The notes below the pieces were generated by a model. It saw only the letters and a program-made list of their open reading frames with translations, made no database searches and was not told the DNA's origin. Positions 1-12,469 of a DNA stretch of 64,000 nt are shown one piece after another. The DNA comes from Pontederia crassipes (taxonomy: Eukaryota > Streptophyta > Magnoliopsida > Commelinales > Pontederiaceae). A program made the position numbers and the translations under genes. Within the stretch, counting starts at the first letter, position 1; every line of letters starts with the position of its first letter. Location: positions 2,963,501-3,027,500 of the forward strand of contig CM060195.1 of the NCBI GenBank assembly GCA_030549335.1. Reading direction: 5' to 3'.

Positions 1-2540
1 AAAGGAGGGATTACAGTAGTCAAATCAGATTCTAATGAACTCTTACCCACCAGGACAGTCACAAGATGGAGGGTGTGCATTGATTTCAGGAAATTGAACG
101 AGGCAACTAGGAAGGACCATTTCTCACTTCCTTTCATTGATCAAATGTTGGAAAGATTGGCAAGACACTCTCACTTTTGTTATTTGGATGGCTATTCAGG
201 TTTTCTACAAATTCCTATTCATCCACAAGACCAACACAAGACAACCTTCACTTGTCCATATGGGACATTTGCATATAGGAGGATGCCATTTGGATTGTGC
301 AATGCCCCTGCCACATTTCAGAGGTGTATGATGTCCATCTTTTCAGACTTCATTGAGGACATTATGGAGGTGTTTATGGATGATTTTTCAGCTTATGAAA
401 ATTCCTTTGAGACTGGTTTGGAAAATTTGACAAAAGTGTTGCAAAGGTGTAGGGAATCCAATCTAATTCTAAATTGGGAAAAATGTCACTTCATGGTTCA
501 AGAAGGAGTGGTATTGGGCCACATTGTATCTAGTAGAGGGATTGAAATGGACAAGGCAAAGATTGAAGCAATTGAGAAGTTGCCACCTCCAAAGAATGTG
601 AAGGCTATAAGGAGTTTCTTGAGGCATGCAGGCTTCTATAGAAGATTCATTAAAAACTTTTCAATGATAACCAGACCCCTCACAAGGTTGCTGGTCAAAG
701 ATGTGGAGTTCAATTTTGATGAGGAATGTTTAAAGGCTTTCAACCACTTGAAGGAAGCCCTCACTTCAGCCCCCATAGTGCAGCCACCAGATTGGGCATT
801 GCCATTTGAAATTATGTGTGATGCATCAGATCAGGCAGTAGGGGCAGTGTTGGGGCAAACCAAGGAGAAGAAGCACTATGTTAGCAAGACATTGGATGAA
901 GCCCAAGTCAACTATGCCACCACTGAAAAGGAATTGTTGGTTGTTGTGTTTGCCTTTGATAAATTCAGATCTTATTTGATTGGATCTAAAGTAATTGTCT
1001 TCACTGATCACCAGGCAGTAAGACACTTGATCAACAAGAAGGAATCCAAGCCAAGGCTCATAAGGTGGATCCTATTGTTACAAGAATTTGATGTTGAAAT
1101 CAGAGATAAAAGGGGGACAGAAAACTTAGTTGCTGACCACCTATCAAGGATGAAAGGAGTTTAAAATTCTAATGACTCACTCCCCATCAGTAACTCCTTT
1201 CCTGATGAATTTTTTATGGTCATATCAGTTGACCCTACCCCTTGGTATGTTGATATTGTCAATTACTTGGCATGTGGAATCATTCCTTCTTATTACACCT
1301 ACCAACAGAAGAAGAAATTCTTCCATGACTTGAAGGACTTCTATTGGGATGATCCCCTCTTGTTCAAAAAAGTCCCCTGATGGCATATATAGGAGATGTG
1401 TACCACAATCTGAATTCCAGAAAATCTTAGAGGCTTGCCACTCATCTCCATATGGTGGGCATAGTGCAACACAAAAGACAGCTGTAAAAATCCTACAATC
1501 TGGTTTCTATTGACCTTCTTTGTTCAAAGATGCCCATTTATATGTTAAAAGTTGTGATGTGTGTCAAAGAATATGGTCAATCTCCAAGAGGAATGAAATG
1601 CTATAGAATGGAATCCTAGAAGTTGAAATTTTTTATGTTTGGGGCATTGATTACATGGGGCCCTTTCCTAGCTCCTTTGGATACAAATTCATATTGTTGG
1701 ATGTTGATTATGTGTTCAAGTGGATAGAAGCCATCCCCACAACAGTTGTTGATTCCAGGGCTGTTATCAAGTTATTCAAGGATGTAATCTTCCCAAGATT
1801 TGGAACTCCAAGGGTGGTTATAAGTGATGGAGGCAACCACTTCATTGAAAAGTGTTTTGAGAACTTCCTAAACAAATATGGAGTTAAGCACAAGGTCTCA
1901 ACAACACATCACCCTCAAACAAATGGCCAAGCAGAAATTTCAAATAGGGAAATCAAGGTCATATTGGAAAAAATAGTATCCTTGACAAGAAAGGATTGGA
2001 GTCAAAGGCTAAATGAAGCACTTTGGGCATATAGGACAGCCTATAAGACTCCTATAGGCACTTATCCTTATAAGTTGGTCTATGGAAAAACTTGCCACCT
2101 ACTAATTGAGTTGAAGCATAAGGCATATTGGGCAGTAAAAGCACTTAATTTTGATATGTAAGCATGTGGACAAAAGAGGCTTCTCCAAATTGATGAGTTG
2201 GATGAGATTAGGTTAAATGCCTATCATAATTCAGAATTTTACAAGGAAAGAACCAAGAGATGGCATGATAGCAGAATTCTGAAGAAGGAATTCAAGGTTG
2301 GAGACTTGGTATTGTTGTTTAATTCAATGTTGAAACTATTTCCTAGAAAGTTGAAATCAAGGTGGAGTGGACCCTTCAAAGTCCACAAAGTTTATCCTTA
2401 TGGTTCTATGGACCTTCTGAATGATAAGAATGATGTATTCAAGGTTAATGGACAGTGGTTGAAGTCATATAATCTCACAGCTCAAGAATCAGCTAAGGAG
2501 GTGCTGAATTTGCAAGATTTGTCAAGTTTGCCTAGCTGAA
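1..2540 (+). pseudogene. Athila pol remnant: reverse transcriptase, RNase H, integrase
   Basis: Domains run in the usual gypsy order. Reverse transcriptase covers about 1-760, with the fingers and palm and the MDD active-site motif near 375-395. RNase H covers about 790-1160, with the [14 protein letters not shown] and TDHQAVRHL blocks. Integrase covers about 1300-2540, with the zinc-binding part first, then the catalytic core near 1650-2160 ([10 protein letters not shown]), then a basic C-terminal part. RT and RNase H are still readable in one frame. The integrase half is more decayed. It is a fossil with a few breaks and no expectation of activity. Confidence 0.85.
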
Positions 2541-4071
2541 TTCAAGTGGAAAGATGTCCAGCCTAAGACATTAAAGTATGGCACTTCTTGGGAGGTAACC
2601 CAAGTCATTTTACACTTAATCTTTCTATTTTGCAGAAATAAATAAGGGACGAATCAGATCCATCCACAATTTGATAAGAAGGGAGTACCCCTACCCTTAA
2701 TTTTAATTCTTCTCACTGAAATTCTATTGATAACTGATATTATCTTTTCATTCATGTTGAAATCATCATATTAATATCTGAATCATCATGCATATCAGTT
2801 GTCCCAATCCATCTCAGCTGATTTTCAGTGCAGATTTAGTGAACTTCAATGCATTGCTGGATTGTGCATTCTAAAAATCTGATTTTGAAAACCCCACTGA
2901 TATCTCCTACTTCTCTGCAGGATTGGTTGAAATTCATGAAAAATGGATCACCCTAAGCCCCTGATTGAGATGCAAGAATCATTGGAATGGATCAAATGCA
3001 CAAATTCCATTAATTTCATACCCTCCCAATCCTCTCCCTTGCCTTAATTTCTAACATTGTGGACAGTGTTGAGGCTAAGCTTGGGGGAGGAAACCTGGTG
3101 CTTTTCTAACCTTTACATCATCTTTTCAATTGATTTTAATGTCCATATATCATTTATCACCAGGTTATCAGTAGGTTTTGCAAGTTATCATAAGTTATCA
3201 CTCGGTTATCATTTTTTGGGCTCAACTCAATTCTGAATTTATTTTAACTCTAAAATGGATAAAATACTTCATTATGACAGTTGGTACACTCCAATACCAA
3301 GTGGTCAACTTGGCCATTAGTCTTGTTGCATTAATAGGCTATTCAATTCAGATGCATTTGAATAAATTTTTAGCTGAAATTTTTTCCTTTTTGTGAGTCA
3401 CACTAGCTTATACTTATGGATTGAATTAGTAAATCAGATGTCTAGAAGGGAATTAAGGCTCTTGCTGCCATGTTAAATAGGAAAACTTGACTTTTTGGAT
3501 AAAGGAATCTAAACTATACTTGAGTTTGAACTATTGCTCACTTCATGAACAGGATAGAAAAATGAGAAAAAGGAAAAGTAAAAAGTTGCATGCATGCATA
3601 GAAAAAAGGAAGAGAGCAAAAACTTCCAAAGGAATATCTCTTCAATGCAAAAAGAAAAAAAATTAGGAGAGCAAAACTTCCAAAGGAATATCTCCTAAAG
3701 AAAGCATGAATAAAAATCAGGTGCTAAACCTATTTATTTGTATTTAATGAATAAAGGTCAGGTGTTAAACCTGTTTAAGCAATTAAAATCTGTTCATGAA
3801 GGTAGTTCAACCTTTTAGTAAAGTTGACAATTCCTAAGATTCAAACATGTTATTGCTAGTACTTCTTCCATGGCTTAAATTTTCTTTAGCCTCTGTGATT
3901 CCCTAGCAAGAAATTGAGTTTTTGGAAAGAATAAAGTGTTGGCAAAGTGAGAAACTCATTGGATTCAATTCAGCTGACTTTTACTTCATTTGTGGACTTT
4001 TAATTCAAGTTTGTCCTTAATTTTTTAATGTTTTGCTTGAGGACAAGCAAAATGCTAATTTTGGGAGAGTT
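2541..4071 (+). other. Athila 3' non-coding internal region with purine tracts
   Basis: This 1.5-kb stretch between integrase and the 3' LTR has no recognisable gene. The env-like reading frame found in some Athila elements is not visible. A purine tract (gcttgggggagg) lies near 3080. A second one (ttttgggagag) lies directly before the LTR at about 4059-4070 and is the likely plus-strand primer. From about 3160 on, the motif ttatca or its complement recurs many times. Confidence 0.6.
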
Positions 4072-6876
4072 TGATCACTAGCTGATAAATATATGTTTTT
4101 ATCCCATTTTGGATGCATTTCACCCATATCGAGCCCCTAAATTGCCCAACTTTTGACCAAATATGTTTGGAATGCATGGATTGTGATAACTAGTTGATCT
4201 TTCTCACTTTATACTTAATTCCATGTGCATAGAGGTTCTGAAATGCCAAAATCCATAAATATTTAAATTCTATGCCAAGTTATAATTTTTAGGACAAGTT
4301 ATCACTCCTATATGTCAAGTTATCATTATTTTGAGTGAACTGATTTTCAATGATTTTCTCGCCCTAAATCCATTGTTATCATGAATGAATCATATTTGGA
4401 TGGTCATATCTCAACTTGTGCAAAATTTTAAGTCCATTTGAACAAGTTATCATTTTTCCAATGCCAAGTTATCGTTAAAGGGCAAAACTATCATTTCGAC
4501 ATGCAAAACTATTAATTCTGCCTGAAGGCCTTAGGCATTCATTATATTGTTGTCCTAACTCATTGCTGTTCAAATTTGATCACATCTGGATAATCACAAC
4601 CAAAGTTATGATAAGTTATCGTTTTTAATGCATTTAAGTTATCGTTTTGGCACCCAAGTTATCATTCCTATGAAATCTTATTCATATTTGATTTCTGACT
4701 TCACTCACTTGCCACCTTAATCCATTTGATGCCTTCAATGCTCCAAGATTTATGCAAAGTTATCATTCCGGGCATTGATAAGTTATCATTTTTAACCTTG
4801 ATTTACAACTCTGCACAACACCTTATCATACTTGACATTTGAGCTGATCCTAGTTGCTTTCTCTACCCTTATTTGTTCATAAACTATTTGAGGACTTTGA
4901 TGCTTGGTGTTCTATCTTGTGTAGCAAGGAAAATAAGTTGTAAAAAGGTGGGGGGACCACTAACTTTGCTGTCCAAAAACCTGCCTTCTGTAGCTATTTT
5001 TAGGACCAGAGGACAGGTGACTTACATCAAGGCATAGGGAATTATCTGATGCTGATCTAAGGGTGATTAAAGGTCAGATATAAGTTGGAAACCCTGAAGA
5101 AAAAAGGGAGGTCGGCCATTGCAGGAAAGGGAGAAGGCAGCAAGGGTTTTGGAGTTGGAGCTGAAGGCTGCAAGGACATCTCTCAGCAAGCTTCAATCCA
5201 GATGACTTCCTTCTGTTCTTTACTACATTTTGTATCTGATTTTGTAAACATGAGGAGCTAAATCTCATGCCTCCTAGGATAGGGTAGTAGTCTAATATAT
5301 ATTGTGGATGAATTAGGAATAAGTTCAAACTTCCTGCACTGATTTCTGAATTCTGAATTTCTGGTTTTACAATTCTAAATCTGAACAGCTATATTCTGAT
5401 CTTGTCATTTGAAGACCCTATTTGTATTTATAACTGAGAAGTTATCATTTGGTCTAACCCTTGTTCAGAAATGAATCAAGAATCAATGCCAAGTTCTAGA
5501 TACAAACCCAATTAGAATTCTGATTTCTACTTTCTGAAATCTGATTTTTCTGAAATATGAATTCTGAATGCCTTCCTGATTTCTGAATTCTTAGAACATG
5601 TTTTGTCATTGTGGAGCCCCAATTGTTTTGACAACTGAGAGGTTATCTTATGGTTCCATTCTAGTTCAGAAATGATCAAGATGCAATGACATTCCTAAGG
5701 TTCTAATTTGTAATTGTTGCTGATTTTCTGTTTTCCTGATTTTTGAACAATCTGATTTCTGATTTTCCTAGGTTGTTTGAATCTGATTGTCATTGGGGAT
5801 TGAATTAATTGAACAACTGAGAGGTTAACATCTATTCCAATCTTGTTCAGAAATGGATTGAGAAGCTTTGACATTCCTATTATTCAAATCTGTAATCACA
5901 TTTGGTTTTTCCTAATTTGAATGAGTTGCTGATTTCTAGTTTCCTAAAATTCCTGAAATCTGATTGCCATTGTTAAGCTCTACTTTAATCCATCATTGAG
6001 AGATGATTTTAAGGCCTTCCTTGAGATTCAGAGATGATCCAAGGAGCAATGACAATTTCTAATTTCCCAAACTTGTATTAGGTGCTGATTTCTATATAAT
6101 TCATTAATGGAAATGTGGATTTCATTTGAATTTGCAGCTGAGAAGCTGATTTTAAATCCTCTTGTAGTTTAGAGATAAACCAAGGAGCATTTGCATTAAT
6201 ATTGGATTGATTTCATCCACGTTTAGTTGAATGAAGCATTCCTTTCATTTTCAAGGTGCAATCTAGAAGTTATCATTTCAGATTTTATTGAAATTGACAA
6301 AAAATCAACAAGTGCATTGAATTGAACCTAACGATAACTTGGTTTTCAGTGACGATCCTTTTCTAATTCAACTTGGCTAACAATCATATGACAATACATT
6401 GTTTAGTTCTGGTCAATTTAAGCTGTGAAAATAGCCATAATAAAAGTTGAATTAGATTTGACTAAAAAAAATGATAACTTGTTCATTTCCATCCATAATT
6501 AAGTTAGATGAACCCCAACTTCTAAGAGAACCTTCCTCATTGATAGTTAAATCCTTTGAGCCTCTAGTTTAGCACTTACTGTTCAGTTTTGATAACTTTC
6601 CAAAAATCCCAAAACAGTTATCATTTTAGCCCTTTTTAGAAATTGGTTTTAACTTTCTTTCAAATTCTTAGATTTTTAACTTTAGATAAGGCTAATCTAG
6701 ATTGTTTAGAGAGTATTGGACTTCACATCACTGTGGATACGATATTTGGATAACTACAATTGACCTGTATACTTGCAGTAGAGAGTGAGTTAGGGAGTTG
6801 AAACAAAAATTAAAAAAAATTGACTTTTGACCCAAAAATCAGCAAGTTATCACTAAACCTCCCAATATCACTATCA
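4072..6876 (+). repeat. Athila 3' LTR
   Basis: The LTR starts with TGATCACTAG right after the polypurine tract. The best right end is ...TATCA near 6876, which gives matching TGAT ends. A shorter end near 6842 is also possible. The LTR is long (about 2.8 kb), AT-rich and holds no gene. Motifs of the type aagttatca recur throughout, and gataact is common near its right end. Without the 5' LTR in the window neither the borders nor the insertion age can be tested. Confidence 0.6.
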
Positions 6877-6889
6877 CGCAGCATGATAT

Positions 6890-7560
6890 ATGACAGTCCG
6901 CTCGTCTGACTGAATTGAGCCAAGTGCTTGTGCTATCGGCGACGTAGCAACTCACATTATTAAAAAATAATTTATATAATAAATTAAGAAATATAATGTC
7001 AATAACAATAAATATATCATCTGGGGTAAGATGTCGTTAGCCAACGCTAGAATGTGATGAAGCATCCGGTACTCTTGTTGGTGGCGGTGGTGTAGCAACT
7101 GTCATCATAAAAAAATATATAAAATTTGCCTCCTATTTAAAATTATGGAATATAAAAAAATAACCTAGTGTGACATGCCGATTGTCGTCGTGCGATCGAG
7201 ACTTCCTGACTATGTGCCCCGTCGACAGTGGAGCAACCATCACAAAAGCAAAATATTTAAAAAATACTATCTCCTACTGTGTATCGCCTACAATGTGACA
7301 CATACCTAGAGTGATACGCGGAGCTGACCCACCCATGGATCACCTATTATGTGTTGATCCGGCTACGTGCCCTGTCGGCGACGGAAGAACTGATATTATT
7401 AAAAATGAATTTAACTATTATAATCAACTATAAATAAGCAACTGATAATAAATATGTTACTTGCTGGTTGTGATGGCTGACTCATCTAGAGTGAACGCCT
7501 GGAAGAGCGAGATGATCCAAATGCTCGACCTCTAGTAACCATGACTGAAAAAAAGTAATA
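6890..7560 (-). other. Five mini-exon-like units of about 147 bp downstream of the CACTA transposase
   Basis: Five similar units are spaced by 148, 137, 154 and 149 bp, anchored at gcaact/gcaacc/agaact/gtaacc at 6947, 7095, 7232, 7386 and 7535. Each pairs about 85 bp of GC-richer sequence with about 60 bp of AT-rich sequence. On the minus strand several richer parts start after an acceptor-like ag and end at a donor-like gt, with cactctag just before it in two. This looks like a run of duplicated short exons of a second CACTA gene, the position of TNPA-type genes in En/Spm. The protein is not recognisable and this reading is inference. Confidence 0.45.
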
Positions 7561-7635
7561 ATCTTCTCTTATTATCGGTAACCAAATATAACTAAAAAAA
7601 GTAAGAAACTTGTGTCATTAGAATAACTACGGGAT

Positions 7636-9830
7636 TCATTCGCTTGTTTCGTATTCTGATTCATTTTCATCATCTTCATCATCGTCGCTATAATATTGGT
7701 TCGAGTCATCGTCAACGGAATTATGAAACTTCACTTGCAATTGAATTGAACTCTTCCATTGGCTCAGCGTCATCGACTAATTGAAAATTCTCAACTCCAT
7801 TGGTCACATCAATCGTCTCATTTACTCTATCTTCTTGATAATAATTATCCATGGGCACATCGTTGTGTACGGATGATGTTTCATTGTCATCTACCATTGT
7901 TTCTGCTAAGAATAGTCTACTTCTCACCTTGCATGTCGCACACCATTCATCCTTGATTATTTTCTATGATACTTAGTGTAGTACACTCGTTGCGCTTGTT
8001 CCGCCAATACGAATGGATCGTATGATTGAAGTCTCGACCGAGGGTTAATATCCACCAATTTAAACTTTTGTTCTTCCTTTAACGTCCATAATAGTGTTGA
8101 AGATGTTGTCAAATACGTTCTTCTCCACATGCATGACGTCTAAGTTATGACGTACTAAGTTTGAAGACCAATAAGGCAACTTCTAAAAAATACTACTTTT
8201 CTCCCAATTATGTTCACTTCCAAACCCAATTTGCTTGTAACTGCCGGTCTTCAATCCGAATGAGACTTCACTAAGCTTGTTTATTTGCTCTAGTAATTCT
8301 TGTCCCGTCAGATGAGTTGGAGACAAAGTGTTCTCGGATGTATTCTTTTTAAATGAGTTTCGATCAAGATGCATCGAATTCTCCAATGGCAAAAACATCC
8401 TATGACAATCAAACCAACAAACTTTCCTACAATTTTTCAAATAAAATGATTTCGTATTCTTTCCACATATGGGACAAGCAAGTTTACCTTTTGTGCTCCA
8501 ACCACTCAACATTACATACGCCGGAAAAGCACTTATCGTTCACATTAATGTGGCTCTCATAATGAAATTTTGCTTTTTAGATTTGTCATAGGTAACCACG
8601 TCATCCTCCCACAACATCTTGAGTTCATTAATCAAAGGTCTTAAGTAAACATCTAAACTTTTACCAAGAGATCGAGGACCCAAGATCATATAGGTAAGCA
8701 ATATGTTCTCTCGTCTCATACACATGCTTGGGGGTAAATTATAAGGTGTCACAAAAACTGGCCAACATAAATAAGTACTACATGATGAGTCAAATGGGTT
8801 GAAGTCATCGGTGCAAAGTCGTAATCTAACATTGCGTGATTCTGCAGATAAAGCCGGATGAAGTGCATCAAATCGTTTTCACGCCTCCTCATCCGAAGGA
8901 TGTGTAATTGAATTTTTTGCACATGCCCCTTCTCTGTGCCACCTCATAAATGATGTAGTTTTTTTAGAAAGAAATAGTCCTTGTAATCTTGGAACAATGG
9001 GAAAGTTTCTAAATATTGCATTTGCCATATTTTTTTCGAACTTTGGGATTCTTTTTCGGCTTGTATCTGGGCTCGCTACAAATAGAACAACTCATAAGTG
9101 AGTTGTTTTCCTTGTAATACAACATGCAATGATTGCGACATGCATCAATCTTCTAATATTCCAATCCTAAATCTCTTATCAATCATTTGCACTTGTAAAA
9201 ATGTCCTAGTAATTTCTCTATAATTGGAAGCATACTCGTAATAATGGCAAGCATCCGGTCAAAATAACTTTCGCTTATATTAAATTCTGATTTCAAGTTC
9301 ATTAGTTGTGCCACTATAAAAAGATTAGTTTGCTTCACACATCCATCCCATAAGGGTTCATCTGCTTCTTCGAGAAGATTATAAAACTTACAAGCCAAAT
9401 GATTCAGGTCTTCTTCAATTTTTGCCAACATTTTCTCCTAACTTGCATCTCGTATCATGTCCTTGTACAGATTGCTTGAGTCGCCCACAATGGTATCTAC
9501 ATTAGTTGTTTCTTTAGCCCATCTTTCTTCGCCGTGAAAGAACCAATTTGTGTATGTCAGTTAGAAACCGTTGTAATATAAATCCTTTTGCACATCATAT
9601 CTTACTTTCCACTGATAACATTCGCACTTTCGGCATGGACATAAGATTTTGCCATATGAAGAAGCAACACCTTCATTTTATATGCCAAATTAATGAATTC
9701 ATCAACACCATCCTTATATTCTTTAGTTATAATGTCATGTTTATCCTTCCAACGATGAATCCAACTACAATCTGACTTTATCATTTCTGTAACGGACAAC
9801 ATTAAGCTATATGTCAATAAATTCGTGTAC
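7636..9830 (-). pseudogene. CACTA transposase, TNP2/Transposase_21 family, degraded
   Basis: Read on the minus strand, the order is as in TNP2 proteins. An N-terminal transposase-associated domain lies at 9602-9817 (SWIHRWKDK, YKDGVDEFI). Next comes a block with EADEPLWDGC (9183-9431). A short cysteine motif, HCMLYYKEN...CSICSEPRYKPKK, lies near 9040-9150. The core starts at 8540-8752 (LPPSMCMRRE, DVYLRPLINELKMLWEDDV), and SGWSTKGKLACPICGK lies at 8183-8512. An acidic tail rich in Asp and Glu ends at a stop at 7636-7638. In-frame stops and frame changes between the blocks (for example across 8752-9180) show it is not functional as it stands. The protein would cut and paste the element through its CACTA ends. 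Confidence 0.8.
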
Positions 9831-9980
9831 TTGAAACATGTGATTCTGAAGTTACGAAGTCCAAAATCACATATTTCAAGTACTTCATTGTCGAATCATA
9901 ATGTCATTTTTTTACCAAGAATGTGGAAGTACATTCTTAGTAAAATTTATGAGAACATGATCAAAAAGATGCTCTAGAAT

Positions 9981-10310
9981 TATGAAAAAAGATTTACCTG
10001 CACTAATAATTTATCAAAAAGAGGTTCTAGTAATTAACTTAGCATGCATTAGTAACTAAATTAACAGCAATAGTTTCAAGTAATTAAGTAGTATTTAACT
10101 TATCATGCATTAGTAATTAACTTAAGATGCATTAGTAATTAACTTAAGATGCATTAGTAATTATGGAAAAAAATTTACCTGCACTAATAATTTATCAAAA
10201 AGAGGTTCTAGTAATTAACTTAACATGCATTAGTAACTAAATTAACAGCAATGGTTTCAAGTAATTAAGTAGTATTTAACTTATCATGCATTGGTAATTA
10301 ACTTAACCTT
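9981..10310. repeat. Direct repeat with a period of 181 bp
   Basis: About 150 bp starting at 9981 (tatgaaaaaagatttacctg) recurs from 10162 with few changes. Within each copy the shorter motif gcattagtaattaactta is itself repeated. The pair lies upstream of the CACTA transposase on the minus strand. It probably arose by local duplication inside the transposon. Confidence 0.75.
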
Positions 10311-10329
10311 TGTCTGGTGTCGGTCGTGG

Positions 10330-10760
10330 CCCTCTGTCTGGTGTCGGCGGGTGGAGGAAATGGAGGGAGGAGGAGGAGGTGGAAGGCGGACGGTGGCGGA
10401 GGCGGAGGTGGCGGAGACAGAGGAGGCGAAGGTCGGCACGGTGAAGGAGGGGCGTGATGGAGGAGGCGGAGGTGGCGGTGGAGGGAGGCAGAGGGGCGCG
10501 TGGAGGAGGCGGAGGCGGTGGAGGAGGCGGAGGGGCGCGGTGGAGGGGGTGGAGGAGGCGGAAGCGAATGGCAACAGAGGAGGCAGAGGCGGAAGCGGAG
10601 GGCGGCAGAGGCAGAGGAGGAGGAGTCGATCGTCGGATGTCAGGCGTCGGGCGTCGGGTGTCGAATGGCGGGCAGAGGAAGCAGAGGGTGTCGGACGTCG
10701 GGCGTCGGAGCGGAGGGCGTCGACTGTCGGCGTTGTCGGCGTGGTGAAAACAAAGGGGTA
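10330..10760. repeat. G-rich low-complexity block of GGN triplets
   Basis: The plus strand is dominated by ggaggcgga/gaggtggcgg triplets with hardly any T. Open reading frames occur on both strands here, but they encode only Gly/Arg/Glu- or Pro/Ser-rich low-complexity chains and follow from the base composition. The block lies between transposase and subterminal repeats, where the promoter or 5' leader of the minus-strand gene would be. Runs of GG every few bases could fold into G-quadruplexes. Confidence 0.75.
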
Positions 10761-10809
10761 ATAGTAAACAGTGAAAACGAAGAAGAGGGGTTAGGGATTT
10801 AAGTCATTT

Positions 10810-11145
10810 GTTTAGCGTCTGAACAACTCGCGATGCTACGTAGACGCTCCATAGGTGCCAAACTGATAAGGTAGCGACACCATAGCGTCTTAGTAGCGTC
10901 GACATTGACCATAGCGTCTGAAATATAAGACGCCAGCGCGACTCTACTTGTTTTTCTATTTCTAATTTTCTATCATGTGTGCAATTTTATTTATCAATAT
11001 AGCGTCTCATCGCATTGTGCCACATTCCAATTGTTTTGTTCTCTTCCCACAATCTAAAAAGTATGGAATGCGTATATAATTATTCATTTATGTATATAAA
11101 ATTATAAGTCTATATGTATATGTGTCTATAACAAAATTGTGTGTA

Positions 11146-11181
<36 letters not shown>

Positions 11182-12469
11182 ATGTGTATTTATATGTCTA
11201 CGTGTGAGAGATTAAGTCACAACAATATGTTTATCTATATGTATTATAAGTATATACGTGTATGCATATATCTATACATGTGCGAGACATATATAGATAA
11301 CGTGTATATGTATACGCATTCTAAGTATATATATGTATGCATATGTTTATATGTGTGAGATTAAGTGATAATAATATGTATATGTGTACTTATTATATGT
11401 AAGTATAAGTATATACGCGTATTTATATGTCTATATGTGACCAATTGAGCGAGGGTGAAAAAAAGTCGGCAACGACGGCGCAATACAAATGCTATTGAGT
11501 TGTTAAATTGGTTTAGCGACCCAATAGCGTCGGCAACAGTGGCGCAATACAGACGCTATTGAGTCGCTAAATCGGTTTAGCGACCCAATAGCGTCGACCT
11601 AGCGTTTAACTCGTTTTAGCGTCTCACCATGGCGACGCTATAGAGATGCAAATACTGACTCCCTGGCATCGACATTTCCGACGACTCTAGTGTGGCGCTA
11701 AGTAGACGCTATTGAGCCTCTACGGAGATGCTAAAATGGCACAATTTGTAGCAAATCACGTCTCTTAATTCAATCATCATAAATTCATGATTAAGAATAT
11801 AAAAATAATATATGTATAATTAAGATATATGATATATATTGTATGGATAAATAACATATATAATATAGGTGACAAATTACATATTTAGGAACACTCTTAT
11901 AATGTAGAAATACATATATATGTAATCATGTAGTACATACATATAATATAGGTAATCACGTAGGAATACATATATATGTTGAAGATACATATATAATATT
12001 TAATTTATTTATTGATTAACGTATAGTATAGATAATATATAGGGTTGCGTCAAAATATAAAACATATAGCGATATAAATATAGATAGCCTATGTATATAG
12101 TTATCTATTTCCAAGTAATCAAATTGGCGTCTACATAGCGTCTCTTCACTTGTGACGCCATCTAGCGTCTCCATAGCGTTCCATGACCTGCGACACGAGT
12201 GTAGCGTCGCAAGCTTTCGACACGAGAACAACGCTAGGTTCTCCCATGCACTTTCGCTTCATGGCGCGCAATAATAGAGTCTACCTGGCATTTATATGGC
12301 GTCTTCATTAGCGTCTATGTCCTGATGCTAAGAACACGTTGATGAGACACTATTGCGAGGCAAGTCGCGTCTCTTATTTGGGACTCAACGGGAAAGTCAT
12401 GACGGTGCTAGTGGCGTCGATTTAGAGTCACCATATATGGAGACGCTATTAAGCGTCGCTAATCGTCAA
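10810..12469. repeat. CACTA subterminal repeat region (tagcgtct motif)
   Basis: The motif tagcgtc(t/g) and its complement agacgcta recur about twenty times between 10813 and 12460, often as inverted pairs, with clusters at 10813-10930, 11520-11720 and 12120-12460. Such arrays next to the ends of En/Spm elements are the known binding sites of the element's second protein. Between the clusters lie AT-rich stretches with tata repeats (11040-11440 and 11790-12110). No gene is visible. Confidence 0.75.
11143..11181. repeat. (TC)n(TA)n microsatellite
   Basis: A short run of tc dinucleotides changes directly into a longer run of ta dinucleotides. It lies within the CACTA subterminal region and accounts for a Tyr/Ile-repeat reading frame here, which is not a gene. 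Confidence 0.9.

Larger units (their letters stand above)
1..6876 (+). mobile_element. Athila-type Ty3/gypsy LTR retrotransposon, 5' part outside the window
   Basis: The window opens inside the pol gene of a Ty3/gypsy element. Reverse transcriptase and RNase H are followed by integrase, a long non-coding 3' stretch and a 3' LTR. The RT block resembles the plant Athila lineage closely (for example [15 protein letters not shown] and VFMDDFS). The motif of a 'ttgcttgaggacaagca' stretch followed by a purine run lies just before the LTR, as in this group. The gag gene, protease and 5' LTR lie left of position 1. The element is a fossil with a handful of breaks in pol. It appears to sit inside the CACTA transposon to its right, because no left CACTA terminus is visible next to it. 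The right border at 6876 is approximate. Confidence 0.85.

Noticed and set aside
10284-10802. Several overlapping reading frames of about 100-156 codons on both strands
   Set aside because: They encode only Gly/Arg/Glu- or Pro/Ser-rich low-complexity chains and result from the lack of stop codons in GGN-rich DNA.
11122-11358. Reading frame with Tyr-Ile repeats
   Set aside because: It is a translation of a TA microsatellite and tatata-rich DNA in the CACTA arm.
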